Counted from the first letter of the stretch, positions 16,903-27,895 are shown. The stretch is 54,061 bases of DNA from Candidatus Poseidoniales archaeon (GCA_003602605.1 QQRW01000038.1:1-54061); one strand, 5' to 3'. Notes: generated by a model not told the origin, from the sequence alone. Translations and numbers: made by a program.

Positions 16903-19900
16903 TCTTGCAGCGCCTCAATGCTCCATCCTTGGTCAAAGTAACCTTGGATTTCATCTTGAGTCCATTGCGGGAATTGTTCCATTGCTCGGGCCATCTCAGG
17001 CGAGACGTTCGCTGCGGGTGCAGGTGGACCAGAAACTGGCGTCGATTGGCCAGGTAACTCTGCATACGCTTTGTCATCCTCATCTTCGTATTCATCGTAA
17101 ATATCACCATCGCCTCCACGACGAATCAAGACGACAACAAGTGTTCCAAGGACTGCAACAGCGATACCCAAGATAGCAAGAACAAGCATAAATCCACCGG
17201 AATCACCCGAATCACTCTGAACTTTGACATTGAACGATTCACCCTGGGATGAACCGTTGTACAGCAGTTCTCCAGTCGTATTGTCGGAGATGAGATAGTA
17301 CATTCCAGTCGTTGCTAAAGTGAATTGCTGCAAGTCAACCTTCACCCACTGCGATGCACCAACCGGGATATCTCCTGTGTCGATGCTTGCTTCGAGTACA
17401 GGGACTCCGCCGTTGATGACGGAGCGAATGTTCAACACAGTTGAACCGTCAAGCGTTCCAGTGTTGAGAACTTCAATTTCAAGTTCAATGTCTTCACCGA
17501 CTTCGGGTTTAGCTGGACTAATTCGGACATTTTTAACATCGAACGAGGCTTCCTCGAAAATCAGCTCATAACTGGATTTATGAGTTGGGTTGCTTGAGAA
17601 GATTGGAGCAATACCGCCTTCATCCGTAAGACCGCCACCAAGCATGGCTTGGGTTCCAGCCGAATCGGTTGCATCAATCCAGAAAACAACTTCGACACCG
17701 TCAATTTGGTCTTCATCTGGGTCGGTCTGTCCCTCTGTAATTGGCCAAAGATCAACACATTCTGCCGAAGCGAAATACGATCCACCACTAGGGTTGAGGG
17801 TGAGTTCTTGAGTCATCGGCATATCACCGAAGGTTGCTCGGTAAACTGGCCATGTGATGTTGTTTGTTGAGTCGGAGAAGAAACTCCAGGCAACAGAAAC
17901 ATCTCCTTGGAACAGTGCTTCCTGCTCTTGGATAACGACTTCAACATCGACACAGTGGTATGTTGAGGTTGGGAGAACATTCGCCAATGGCTCTTGGTTT
18001 CCGTCTTTCAATGTCCATGTGTTCGAAACGACGAGAGGTGCAGAAGCATCGACCCTCAAATTGAAGGTTTGACATCCGTATGCTTCTGAAACACAAATTG
18101 CGGACGATGTATCAACTGCACCCATTGGTAAGCCTTCGATTCCGCCGCCACACTCTCCGTTTGCTCCACCGTCACCACCAGTTGCATCGTAAGGACACAA
18201 TCGGAACGTGTAGGTGTAATCATTAGTTACCGGTGGTGCTGTGATATTGATATCAAAGACACCTCCGGTAAACGAATGGTATGTTACTTCTCCAGGGAAG
18301 GCAATGTAACCTTTGGAACCATCCATAGCAGCAGCCTGCCGTGTCAATTCAAGCGTCAATTCAATCTCTGGAGTGATGTAGACTTGGTCGAGGATTCCGT
18401 CAAGGTAAGCGTATTGTCCTTCAAACGAAATGATATCGCCTGGGTAAACGAAGCCCTTTCGAACGTCTTGAGTAATTGGAGTCATCAAATCACTGAAGAC
18501 CGGTGAAATCATCAAATCATTCGCAGAATCTGCACGGAAATCAAGTTGAATTCCGTCGCTGTAGTACCAATCTTGAATGTGACGTCCGGAAGCTGGTAAC
18601 ATTCTGTATCGAGGGTTGTCAAGGTCCTGCATGTAGAGAACTGGGTTGTTGATCGAGGTTGTAGCACCTGGCAAACCCCAAGTCATTCGGATTGGGAGAT
18701 CAAGATAGAATTCTGTTTCGAACGGATCAATCAACACACCGCCATCCATGCGAAGGACCCGTGGGCCCTCAACATCACCGTCTTCAGCAATGATTTCGAT
18801 GTATGGACTGTTTGTCCATGCCGTGTTGTTACGGGGGTAATAGTAGACTGTCATGTCGTCTCGGTCGTCAGCCATGTCGACACGGAAGTAATCTACGTCT
18901 CTCCATCCGTTGTCGTCCTTTGCCTCCACGATGAGATGGTACACGTTACCGGCGTACATGGTGTGATTCCACTTGCCGTTGTATTGCTGTTGGTTCGATT
19001 TGAGGAAGCGATTATCTTGTGAATCATCGATAAAGAAGTTTCGAATGACTGGAGATTTCGAACTCATAGAAACATAGGTGAAATGGTCGTTCTCGAATCC
19101 AGGAGCACCACCGTCAATTGGGTTTCCTGCCTTGTCAAACCCTTCAATCCAAATGCTGACCTTACCCACTGGGTCTTGTCCAACGTTTGCATAGTCGTTA
19201 TAGGTCGCAGTATAATTCGCAAACGGAGCCTCACCATCGCTGTAAGCGGTTACTGTGATGTATTCTGATTCTTCTGCAAGTCCGTTAGAGTTCGCATCGT
19301 GATCGTACTCAACCCAAACCTTGATGTCGAGCGATTCTGGGGGGTTGGGTAGGTCACTGGCACTCATTCGAATCTGTTGTGTAGCAGAAGGAACAACCCA
19401 TGTGTCGTCAACCATCACTCGCCAGTTGCTGTCAAGCGCTGGGTCGACTTGGCCGTTCAAAATTTCGACCTCAAGCAAATTCGGATCCAGCGTGTCAATC
19501 GAAAGATTGAACGGGATTGCACACTCACTGTCAGGCCGGAATTCAGCCGCAGGACAGAGCGTCTCTCCGCCCTCGTAGCCGTCGATTCGGAATCTGTATG
19601 TGTCTTGACCAGCAGCCATACCGAGGTCAACATCCCAAGAGAAATCTCCACCTGGTAGACCGGAGCGGTTCGCAACAGAAATCCATTCAATCGAGATGTT
19701 GCCATCGGTGTTGTTGACATACTTTTGTTCGAGGACCATGAAATAGCCACTCGGGTCTGGTGAAATGGAGAGGTCTTGGAGTCGGATAGCCCCGTTGAGG
19801 GTGACCGTTTGTCCAGAAGTTCCGTCATCAAGGTCTTGGACAATTCCGATGTTGTTGAGGACTTCAAACGAAGTAACGACAGCGTCGTTTTCAACAGCGT

Positions 19901-22775
19901 TACCACCGGTAGGAGCTAGAAGGACTGCATCCGGAAGCCCATTGACGCCGTTGGACGCAATTGAACCTGAGTAGATTCGAACTTCATCGGTATCCTCCCA
20001 CTCAGAATTTACGACAAAGCGCCATGTGATTTCCTTTCCATCTGCGATTGTCGTAGCAGTCGAAGATTCAAGGGTGATCAAATCTCCAATGTCGGAAACC
20101 TCAGAGAACAGCAAAGCATCGCTGTAACCAAGAATAACATTACCAGTCTCGGATTCGAAGGTCAAACGGGCTTCAACGAGAGTGGAGCCAGTCAGAGGGC
20201 TCACAGTGTGAGTAGTCGTGATTTCGTAGATGGCTCCGTTTGGATACAATCCGACCGGATTTCCAACCAAACTAATCGAGTTATCGTAGCCACTCGAGGT
20301 TGAAACCATGAGATTTGATAATGCTGCGCCTCCACCTGTAGAGCTTGTGAAAGTCATTGGTACTTCGGCTGTAGAGCCACCGTCCCACAAGGCAACGCCC
20401 TTGTTCAACTCACGATCAAAGCCGTCCGCAGTGCCGAGTGAAACGGTGTAATTGTAAACAATATCGAGGTCGCGAACCGTCACTTGAGACGAAGTTGAAG
20501 CGTTTGGCGATTCTGCTTTCAATCGGAAGGTCTGCCATTCGGTACCGTAAGCGTCGTAATGACTGACAGGAACCAAAGCATTACCGAGCAAAGAGTTCAG
20601 TGCTGATTTGAAATCAAGGTTTGGTGCGTTAGCGAGCAACAGAAGCGTCGTGTTCTCGACACTGCCCAAAACAACTTCCTGTGTACCAGAGAGAAGAGAC
20701 AATTCGAACCCTTCGGTTGAATCAGTATTCGAGAAAATTCCCATTTGGTCAAAGACCAAATCAACTGAAGTAACTTCTGCCCCCTTTGGTAGCATGAACA
20801 TTGCACCTTCGGCAACACCAGTGCTGTCGATGATGAGGTCAGAGGATGACTTACCGTAATTAACTCCATCAACCTTAGCCTTCAAGAATTGAGTTTGGCG
20901 CCCGAAACCTCCGAACGCCTCTTCATCGAATCCCCAGTCAATGTGTCCATCATTGGCGACATCCAACTGGATATCATCGGGGTGGTGGCCAAACGTAAGG
21001 TCAAACCAAATGCCCCCAACATTACATGGGTCCTCAAAGGAAACCATAGAGTCGAAACCGAACACTGGTTCATCCAAGATATATTCGACACCGTTGGAGA
21101 GTTGGTAAAACGAGGCACCTCCTTGAGAGAAAACCTCAATCGTTGGGGCTTCAGTACAATCTTTCTCGACATACGGCTTAATGCGGGTAATCGGTCGATC
21201 GAAATCGCTTCGTTGGAGCGTTGGCGTATACGATGTATCGCTGATAATCGGTGTATACGTCAAAAACTCACCAGCCCCGGTTGTTGACCAGACACCCTGG
21301 AAAATGTTCGGTATCTCGTCGTAATAGGAGGCGTTCAATCCCGTACCAACCCGAGTACCAATACTGAATCCGTGGAACACCGGAGATGAAAGTCGGTCGG
21401 GTCCCGAATTGAATGTGAATCTAAAGTCGATCGAAGGGTGTTCGGTCGAATTGATGCCCCACAATTCGATGATTTCTCCTTGAAGGTTGGTCATTGCATC
21501 ACCTTGTCGGTCATGAACGATTGAACCGGTAGACGAGTCAAGCACATCAACTGAAATCGTTGCTGTGCTGGTTGTTTCAGTTTCAAGTGCTAGAATACCG
21601 TATCCGTTCGGCTGGTTCGGGCCACCTGAGTTTGATGGCAGGAATCCGTTAATGCTCATGTTTGCAGATGCTGGAAGAGGGTCTCCAACTCGGAAGTTAT
21701 CGACATACCAACCGGCTTTGCCACCATCGGTGCCAAGGACATCATTGTCTTCCATGACAAAGCGTATCTGAACATATTGTCCCGTGTATGGACCCAAATC
21801 TACGGCAATGTTTGCCCAACCGTTCGGGTTACCAGCAGTCGTTGAAGTGCCGCCAAGTGCCCCGTCTCCAGGGGTTACGCCATTGCATCTCGAGTCAATC
21901 TGGCCAGCCGTGTTTTGGTTGGTGGATACGGTATAGTATCCTGTGCCCCAGCTCAATGATGAATTGGAAAGACTGATTTCCAAGTAATCAAATCCGTTCG
22001 GGTCGTTGACATCGAGGTCATCGTTTTGAGAGGAGCGTATTTCGAGGTATGCACAGTCACGGAAGTAAACCGATGGGTTGGTTCCGCTGCTGGTGCCAAG
22101 GTCCAAGTCGTGCCATGAGTCAAAGTAAGCGAGGGAACTCTTGAGTGAAGAGTCGATGAAAATTGTTTCAGATGTCATCATGTATTTGCGGCCGTTTGCT
22201 CCAGCGTTCTTACTGGTGTAGTCATCGTCATAGAGCCCAGTGCCCCAGCAATATGTGCCGCTCGCACAGTCGGGAATATCGATGTTCGGCGCAAGAGTGG
22301 TTGGGTCAATAGAACCATGATCCCATCCGTGAGTATCACCGGTCAAAGCGCGATGGTCAACGAAACCGGAAGAAGTTTCTTCAAAGTCGGTAAGGAAGCC
22401 TTCAGACTTCAATTCGACTGGAACTGCATTTGAACCGTCCTCGTAAACGAAATCAGCGACGTTCGAGAACTTTGTCAGTTGATTGTTGTACATAGGATTC
22501 CATACACGAGGCATGGTGTCCAAGTCAATACGTGTGTGCGCAGAGTGTTCAAGCATCGAAGTCGAAAGATCGACCGATGCACTGGTCACTGTTTCTGAAG
22601 CTGGAAGGTGAACAAAACCCTCGTCAATAAACGGGCTCCCATCTCTCAATTCGATTTCATCGGTTGCGTTTCCGCCTCCAAACGTGGACACGTTTGCTGC
22701 TGCAGCAAACGGTGCCAAGAGCATTAAGAAAACTAGGAAAAATGCTGATTTAAGTTGTTGATTGTCGTTCGTCAA
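16884..22775 (-). CDS. Giant secreted surface protein (1963 aa), C-terminally anchored
   Basis: TTG start with upstream GGTGAG; signal SAFFLVFLMLLAPFAAAA; TM GFMLVLAILGIAVAVLGTLVVVLI; cytoplasmic tail QWTQDEIQGYFDQGWSIEALQDWVNNQ. Confidence 0.85.
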   Translation of the reverse strand: MTNDNQQLKSAFFLVFLMLLAPFAAAANVSTFGGGNATDEIELRDGSPFIDEGFVHLPASETVTSASVDLSTSMLEHSAHTRIDLDTMPRVWNPMYNNQLTKFSNVADFVYEDGSNAVPVELKSEGFLTDFEETSSGFVDHRALTGDTHGWDHGSIDPTTLAPNIDIPDCASGTYCWGTGLYDDDYTSKNAGANGRKYMMTSETIFIDSSLKSSLAYFDSWHDLDLGTSSGTNPSVYFRDCAYLEIRSSQNDDLDVNDPNGFDYLEISLSNSSLSWGTGYYTVSTNQNTAGQIDSRCNGVTPGDGALGGTSTTAGNPNGWANIAVDLGPYTGQYVQIRFVMEDNDVLGTDGGKAGWYVDNFRVGDPLPASANMSINGFLPSNSGGPNQPNGYGILALETETTSTATISVDVLDSSTGSIVHDRQGDAMTNLQGEIIELWGINSTEHPSIDFRFTFNSGPDRLSSPVFHGFSIGTRVGTGLNASYYDEIPNIFQGVWSTTGAGEFLTYTPIISDTSYTPTLQRSDFDRPITRIKPYVEKDCTEAPTIEVFSQGGASFYQLSNGVEYILDEPVFGFDSMVSFEDPCNVGGIWFDLTFGHHPDDIQLDVANDGHIDWGFDEEAFGGFGRQTQFLKAKVDGVNYGKSSSDLIIDSTGVAEGAMFMLPKGAEVTSVDLVFDQMGIFSNTDSTEGFELSLLSGTQEVVLGSVENTTLLLLANAPNLDFKSALNSLLGNALVPVSHYDAYGTEWQTFRLKAESPNASTSSQVTVRDLDIVYNYTVSLGTADGFDRELNKGVALWDGGSTAEVPMTFTSSTGGGAALSNLMVSTSSGYDNSISLVGNPVGLYPNGAIYEITTTHTVSPLTGSTLVEARLTFESETGNVILGYSDALLFSEVSDIGDLITLESSTATTIADGKEITWRFVVNSEWEDTDEVRIYSGSIASNGVNGLPDAVLLAPTGGNAVENDAVVTSFEVLNNIGIVQDLDDGTSGQTVTLNGAIRLQDLSISPDPSGYFMVLEQKYVNNTDGNISIEWISVANRSGLPGGDFSWDVDLGMAAGQDTYRFRIDGYEGGETLCPAAEFRPDSECAIPFNLSIDTLDPNLLEVEILNGQVDPALDSNWRVMVDDTWVVPSATQQIRMSASDLPNPPESLDIKVWVEYDHDANSNGLAEESEYITVTAYSDGEAPFANYTATYNDYANVGQDPVGKVSIWIEGFDKAGNPIDGGAPGFENDHFTYVSMSSKSPVIRNFFIDDSQDNRFLKSNQQQYNGKWNHTMYAGNVYHLIVEAKDDNGWRDVDYFRVDMADDRDDMTVYYYPRNNTAWTNSPYIEIIAEDGDVEGPRVLRMDGGVLIDPFETEFYLDLPIRMTWGLPGATTSINNPVLYMQDLDNPRYRMLPASGRHIQDWYYSDGIQLDFRADSANDLMISPVFSDLMTPITQDVRKGFVYPGDIISFEGQYAYLDGILDQVYITPEIELTLELTRQAAAMDGSKGYIAFPGEVTYHSFTGGVFDINITAPPVTNDYTYTFRLCPYDATGGDGGANGECGGGIEGLPMGAVDTSSAICVSEAYGCQTFNLRVDASAPLVVSNTWTLKDGNQEPLANVLPTSTYHCVDVEVVIQEQEALFQGDVSVAWSFFSDSTNNITWPVYRATFGDMPMTQELTLNPSGGSYFASAECVDLWPITEGQTDPDEDQIDGVEVVFWIDATDSAGTQAMLGGGLTDEGGIAPIFSSNPTHKSSYELIFEEASFDVKNVRISPAKPEVGEDIELEIEVLNTGTLDGSTVLNIRSVINGGVPVLEASIDTGDIPVGASQWVKVDLQQFTLATTGMYYLISDNTTGELLYNGSSQGESFNVKVQSDSGDSGGFMLVLAILGIAVAVLGTLVVVLIRRGGDGDIYDEYEDEDDKAYAELPGQSTPVSGPPAPAANVSPEMARAMEQFPQWTQDEIQGYFDQGWSIEALQDWVNNQ

Positions 22776-22840
22776 AGACTCACCTGTTCTCTTCCGAGGA
22801 TTCCTTCACCTATAATCACAACGGAACGTTGCCCCGGAAT

Positions 22841-22857
22841 CCCCTCCTACGGAGGGG
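22841..22857. terminator. GC-rich stem-loop between the ThiI-like gene and the giant surface-protein gene
   Basis: CCCCTCC-TAC-GGAGGGG, perfect 7-bp stem. Confidence 0.4.
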
Positions 22858-22875
22858 TCGAAAGCTCTGCATCGT

Positions 22876-23547
22876 TCAAAGTTCCACAAATCTACGATTT
22901 TTCCAAGCCTGCTGTGTGAGATTTTCGAGGCCGCCGAGTCTCTGTTCACTCTTTTCCAACCATTCTAAGTTGGCAATCGTGGTTGGCAAGGAAGGGCCCA
23001 ATGCATCACAAACCTCAGGACCGATGCTTAGTTCAAACGTCCCAAGCCCTTGTGACATGTGCATGATAGCGGTCTTATCAAACCCAAGTAACGGGCGAAG
23101 CATTTCCAACGCAGTAACCCGTTCAATGACCCCTAAATTACCAAGGGTTTGTGATGAAACTTGGCCCAAGTTCTCTCCGGTCAAAAGATGTGTTGCTCCT
23201 ACCTCTCTACCTGCTAAATCTGCAAGGCAGTTATACAGGCGTTTCATGTGGATAAAATACTCAGTATGACACCATTTCTTCGTGAATAAAGCCAATTGAT
23301 CTGCAACGGGAATGACCGTTAATGATGTGGATAATTGGCGCCTCGCTGCTTCGCCAATAGGGCCGTCCATTTGGAGGAAAAATCGAAGAGCTGCAATCGT
23401 TTTCTGCTCAGCCTCTGGACCGGTCACAGGCTCCTGCGTACAGTGAACGGGATAGATGTGCCAACCTTCCCTCAACATTCGCGCAACAGCGACAGGTGAA
23501 TCGATACCTCCCGAGACCAAAGCGATACACACTTTCTCCTCGACCAT
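22876..23547 (-). CDS. ThiI-like PP-loop (4-thiouridine synthase-type) domain protein without THUMP
   Basis: LVSGGIDSPVAV PP-loop; TGENLGQVSSQTLGNL; LRPLLGFDK; GTFELSIGPEVC. Starts at the PP-loop (MVEEKVCIAL). Confidence 0.8.
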   Translation of the reverse strand: MVEEKVCIALVSGGIDSPVAVARMLREGWHIYPVHCTQEPVTGPEAEQKTIAALRFFLQMDGPIGEAARRQLSTSLTVIPVADQLALFTKKWCHTEYFIHMKRLYNCLADLAGREVGATHLLTGENLGQVSSQTLGNLGVIERVTALEMLRPLLGFDKTAIMHMSQGLGTFELSIGPEVCDALGPSLPTTIANLEWLEKSEQRLGGLENLTQQAWKNRRFVEL

Positions 23548-23637
23548 AACCGAGGGCAACCGCTCAAGGTCAAGAAACCACCTCAAGAGGATTTCTTCGC
23601 CGCATGAGTTCTTGAGGGAGAACATACTGGCGATGCC

Positions 23638-24099
23638 ATGGAACCTTACTCAAAGGAGCCCGCTACGCTGATTGAACACGTTTTCCCCGGAGACACCAAC
23701 GCCTACGACACTCTGTTTGGTGGAAAATTACTCTCACTCATGGATAAAGCCGGGGGAATTGCCTGTGCTAAATTCGCACACAGAGAGTTCGTCACGATAT
23801 CGATCGATGCGTTGACGTTTATCGCTCCTGCCCGGCAAGGAGATCTGCTCGAAGTTACCGGAAAAGTAGTGTTCACAAGCAGTCATACGGCATGCACCAA
23901 AGTGACGGCAGTCGCCGTCAACAAAGCAACTTGGGAGAAAAAGAAAATTTGTGAAGGGTTCTTCTTTTTCGTTGCGATTGACTCGATGATGCGACCGATT
24001 CCAATCCCTCAATTCGTCGTAGAACAAGACGATGAGCAAGATGATTGGGAACATGCCAAAAACATTCGAGAGCAGATGTTGGCGAATCGGAACAAGTGA
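23638..24099 (+). CDS. Acyl-CoA thioesterase, hotdog fold
   Basis: VFPGDTNAYDTLFGGKLLSLMDKAGGIACAKFAHREFVTISIDALTFIAPARQGDLLEVTGKV. Confidence 0.85.
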   Translation: MEPYSKEPATLIEHVFPGDTNAYDTLFGGKLLSLMDKAGGIACAKFAHREFVTISIDALTFIAPARQGDLLEVTGKVVFTSSHTACTKVTAVAVNKATWEKKKICEGFFFFVAIDSMMRPIPIPQFVVEQDDEQDDWEHAKNIREQMLANRNK

Positions 24100-24141
24100 A
24101 ACTACCCCTACCTTCATGTGACCCACATTGGTGGGGCAAGC

Positions 24142-25161
24142 ATGCCTGTCCTCAACATTGCAATGATTGGTTCCGATGAATTGGCAAGAGAGATCGCCAA
24201 ACCAACAGACCAAAGGGATGTTCATACCTATGTTCACAAAGAATCTGGCAGCGATGGCCCTCGGATTCTATCGTTGATACGACCGGCAAAATACCCTGAG
24301 CGCCTGCGCCCTTTCCTCAATGCCCTTTCCGCTGCCAGAGTTGGAATCATTGAAGTCTCAGGAATCGATGCAACGCTTGGCGAAGCACTGGTCGCTTTTG
24401 CGAGTGCCAATATTACGAAAGGAATTGGAATCATCAACGCTCCAGACGGCGGGTGGGTCGACGAAGACCAAGTGAAAATGCTGTTCAAACAAGCAGGCTT
24501 GGGAGAATGGTCATTCGGCTCGACTGACGGTATAGATCTTCGAAATACATTGTATCAATACATGGAAGATATTGCTGATGAACTATCCGCAAATGCCAAA
24601 GCTCCTCTCGTCATTCCGGTCGACCAACACTTCAATGTCAAAGGCATAGGATTGGTCGCCATCGGTTACGTTCAATCCGGTACAGTCAACGTTCACGATG
24701 AGGTTTTCTTACTCCCCGCAAACGGCACAGGAAGCGCCAAATCATTGCAAGTAATGGACGACGATGTACCCACTGCAACTGCAGGTGATCGAGTCGGACT
24801 TGCCCTTCGAGGTGCCAAAGAGGACCACCTTGGAAGTGGTACTTTACTGGTTCACCCTGCCGTTGAAGACAAGAAAACCAACACGAGCATTCCGTTAGCC
24901 GTTGTTGCTCACGAACGCTCATCAATGAAACTCAACCGATCGCCCTTCCAAAAGCGTGTTCTTGCTGAGGGTGATGTTGTTCACGCAAGTGTCGACCTGC
25001 AGTTTGTGGTCGGCCGTATTAGTGCTGTAAACGGCGATGAGATGGATGTCAAGTGGGAATCACCTCTGTACATCCGCAGAGAAAACCCAGAAGCAACCCT
25101 CATTGCTCAGCTCGATTCGAAGCCTCGAATTATGGGGAATGCTGTGCTCACACTAATCTGA
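24142..25161 (+). CDS. EF-Tu/SelB-like protein lacking a recognisable GTPase P-loop
   Basis: MPVLNIAMIGSDELAREIAKP has no GxxxxGK[ST]; C-terminal half resembles EF-Tu domains 2/3 (VKGIGLVAIGYVQSGTVNVHDEVFLLP, AGDRVGLALRGAKEDHLGSG). Confidence 0.65.
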   Translation: MPVLNIAMIGSDELAREIAKPTDQRDVHTYVHKESGSDGPRILSLIRPAKYPERLRPFLNALSAARVGIIEVSGIDATLGEALVAFASANITKGIGIINAPDGGWVDEDQVKMLFKQAGLGEWSFGSTDGIDLRNTLYQYMEDIADELSANAKAPLVIPVDQHFNVKGIGLVAIGYVQSGTVNVHDEVFLLPANGTGSAKSLQVMDDDVPTATAGDRVGLALRGAKEDHLGSGTLLVHPAVEDKKTNTSIPLAVVAHERSSMKLNRSPFQKRVLAEGDVVHASVDLQFVVGRISAVNGDEMDVKWESPLYIRRENPEATLIAQLDSKPRIMGNAVLTLI

Positions 25162-25246
25162 ACCACTCGGCGAGAGAGCGACGGTCGAATTATCGCCGTC
25201 ACATTACGACCATCGGTCGGTGGTTTGATAACCCAGCACATGTGGT

Positions 25247-26923
25247 TTGCGCGCTGGGATGCGCACTAAAGTTCAGGAGGAAGGTCCTGCACGTGCAGAA
25301 GACTTTGAGATCATCAAAGCACTGCACTTGGCAGGCTCGGGGAGAGTCCGAGCGTCAGTGGATGAGCGCACGCTGTCTCTTGAGACAAGAAGCGGCCACG
25401 GACTGGACCTCCGTTTATCCAACATATCCCGTGTGCATCACCACCATACTCGGCTTGTTCCCTTCTCGTTCGCTCTCATCGGTGCAGGTCTCATCTATAT
25501 CGCACAACGAATACTGATTCCAAACACCCTGCAAATGGTTACTGCTGCCTTTGGAGCCGTATTGATTCTCGGATGGCTGGGTACGCGAAAGCCAACGCTC
25601 ACACTCGATACTGAGGTGGGAGATTGCCACACTATTACCGGCAACGATGCCTCATTAATGCGATTAGCAACACTTCTCAAGCGGCTCGAAAGTGGGATGA
25701 GCCTTGAAGACGCCCGAATCGGACTGGACATTCTCGACCGAGACACAGAATTTCCTCGCACAGCAATTCGAGAACTGCAAGAGGTTCCCGTTCAACCGGT
25801 CCACATACAAGCACCCACATCCATTGGCACATTCCTAACAGATGCACTTCCCGAAGACGAAATACCTGCCTCCGTGTCCTCTTTCGATCTCTTTGAGGAA
25901 GAAATAGATCTAGACTTCGGAGACAACAATCCGCTCTCAAATGGATGGATGACTGGTGAAGATATTGCTGAACCTGTGGTGCGAAATGAACACGGACTGC
26001 TCTCAAGAGGTATTGCCAACGCACATGACCGAAGAGGAGCACTGCCTCGAGTTGCACAAACACCCGGACACCACTACGCCAACCATCCAACTGCACAATT
26101 CCCTACTGCTGTAACCCACAGGCCAGTTTCCTCTTTCCAACATATTGCCCAATCAACCACTGCTGAACTACCTCGAGAACATCATGATGTTCATACCACG
26201 GATGCGCCGAAGTCTTTCATTCCGAACTTCCATGGACCAAATGGTGTTCACGTGCCCGGTTATCCAGCGCATGAACCACATATCGAAATCTCAGAAGCGA
26301 AAGGCGCGTTTCGTTCGCCCGATTCATTGCTACCCGAAGCCGAGCCATCGACTTCTTTGATCGAAAGCGCCCGAATGGTGAACGCAACGGCAACTCCCAC
26401 ACCTTCGGTATCGGAGATTGCTCCTCGCACACCAGGGAGCCGCCTAAGACCGAAAAGCGCTCAACGGCCAGGTTCTCGTCTACGGCCGAAATCTCGCTCG
26501 CGTACATCATCTGTGAATCGGTTTTCGAACATGGTGAGGCCTGCTGCTGCTCAAATGATTGGGAATGCAACCGAAATAGCGAACCGATTTTTCAACTCTC
26601 GAAACGAACAACAACCCTCTGAAGAGTCATCATCAACCAGAGAGTTGCGTCAGCGTTCTGCTGAAACACTGCAGTCTGAATCGATTGAATCGATACTTAA
26701 CCTTTCGATAAAAAGAGGTGGCCATTTACCTGACAGCGATATAGAGGTGATGCTCGCCCACATGAATCGAAGACAAACCTTCATCGAACAAGATGAACAA
26801 GCAAAGCAAGAAGTTGCTCAGTTGCCACACCTCGATGATGTCTCGTTTGGTGAACTCAAAGACAGCAAAACACACCATGCTGAGAACGCAGGCAAAGCTG
26901 GTCTACCTCGACTAGACCTGTGA
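25247..26923 (+). CDS. Hypothetical membrane protein with long low-complexity tail
   Basis: 558-aa ORF (TTG start; ATG at 25259 also possible); hydrophobic pair FSFALIGAGLIYIAQ / MVTAAFGAVLILGWLG. Confidence 0.65.
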   Translation: MRAGMRTKVQEEGPARAEDFEIIKALHLAGSGRVRASVDERTLSLETRSGHGLDLRLSNISRVHHHHTRLVPFSFALIGAGLIYIAQRILIPNTLQMVTAAFGAVLILGWLGTRKPTLTLDTEVGDCHTITGNDASLMRLATLLKRLESGMSLEDARIGLDILDRDTEFPRTAIRELQEVPVQPVHIQAPTSIGTFLTDALPEDEIPASVSSFDLFEEEIDLDFGDNNPLSNGWMTGEDIAEPVVRNEHGLLSRGIANAHDRRGALPRVAQTPGHHYANHPTAQFPTAVTHRPVSSFQHIAQSTTAELPREHHDVHTTDAPKSFIPNFHGPNGVHVPGYPAHEPHIEISEAKGAFRSPDSLLPEAEPSTSLIESARMVNATATPTPSVSEIAPRTPGSRLRPKSAQRPGSRLRPKSRSRTSSVNRFSNMVRPAAAQMIGNATEIANRFFNSRNEQQPSEESSSTRELRQRSAETLQSESIESILNLSIKRGGHLPDSDIEVMLAHMNRRQTFIEQDEQAKQEVAQLPHLDDVSFGELKDSKTHHAENAGKAGLPRLDL

Positions 26924-26924
26924 A

Positions 26925-27845
26925 TCAGTTCAACATCTGTTCAAAGTCTGAAAGACGTTGGCTGAAGGCCTCCAAACTCATCGATTGAAGCGCTTCAGTG
27001 CCAAACGATTCGAGAGTGAAGCTGGCGCTAACGGTTGCTGAGAGCAAAGCCTGCCGTAGTTCATCTCGTGAAAGTTCACCTTCGCCTGTTGCGAGGTGGG
27101 CAGCAATAGAGCCAGCAAAAGTATCCCCACATCCGGTCGGGTCAACAACATGTTCTGTCGGATAGGCCGGCAATGAAATGATGTCGCCACCATGAAAAGC
27201 GATAACACCGTGTTCACCTCGCTTGACGACCAGTGTTTTGACACCAATCATCTCCAAGACCTTTCGAGCGGCTCGAACGAGGTTTTCATCGTCGGCTAAC
27301 ATGCGAACTTCACCGTCGTTGATGATGACAAGATCGACACTTTGCATGACCTCAAGCAGAGAATCCTTTGCGATATCAATCCAAAGATTCATCGAATCAA
27401 GCATTGACAATCGGCGTGGTGATGCTTGTTGTAAAACGCTTGCTTGCAACGCTGGGTGAAGGTTAGCGCAGAATGTAATCTGTGGAGAACGGTGGGTTTC
27501 TGGAACCTTTGGCTCAAAGTGTTCGAAAACATTGAGATGTGTTTCATGAGTTTGTGCTTCTGCCATCGTTCCATGGTACGAACCTGACCAGCGGAATGTA
27601 TCCCCCTCCGCAGTCTCAATACCCTGCAAATCCAGCCCGCTGCTGGACAACAACATACGGTCTTTTTCTGAAAAATCTTGACCTACTACGCCAACCAATC
27701 CTACTTTCTCAAGGGACAGTCGCTTCGAATGAAACGAACAAGCGAGACCTGCATATGTTGCTGAGCCACCAAGTGCGTCTTTGACGTGACCAAGGGGTGA
27801 GGCGACACTGTCGTAAGCGACACTTCCAACGATGAGTACATCCAT
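26925..27845 (-). CDS. PfkB-family carbohydrate kinase
   Basis: VDPTGCGDTFAGSIAAHLA; GGSATYAGLACSF; LVVKRGEHGV. Confidence 0.9.
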   Translation of the reverse strand: MDVLIVGSVAYDSVASPLGHVKDALGGSATYAGLACSFHSKRLSLEKVGLVGVVGQDFSEKDRMLLSSSGLDLQGIETAEGDTFRWSGSYHGTMAEAQTHETHLNVFEHFEPKVPETHRSPQITFCANLHPALQASVLQQASPRRLSMLDSMNLWIDIAKDSLLEVMQSVDLVIINDGEVRMLADDENLVRAARKVLEMIGVKTLVVKRGEHGVIAFHGGDIISLPAYPTEHVVDPTGCGDTFAGSIAAHLATGEGELSRDELRQALLSATVSASFTLESFGTEALQSMSLEAFSQRLSDFEQMLN

Positions 27846-27895
27846 GTATTGCCGTAAAGCGTTGAATACTTGTCCCTTTCGCATCAATCAAGTGC

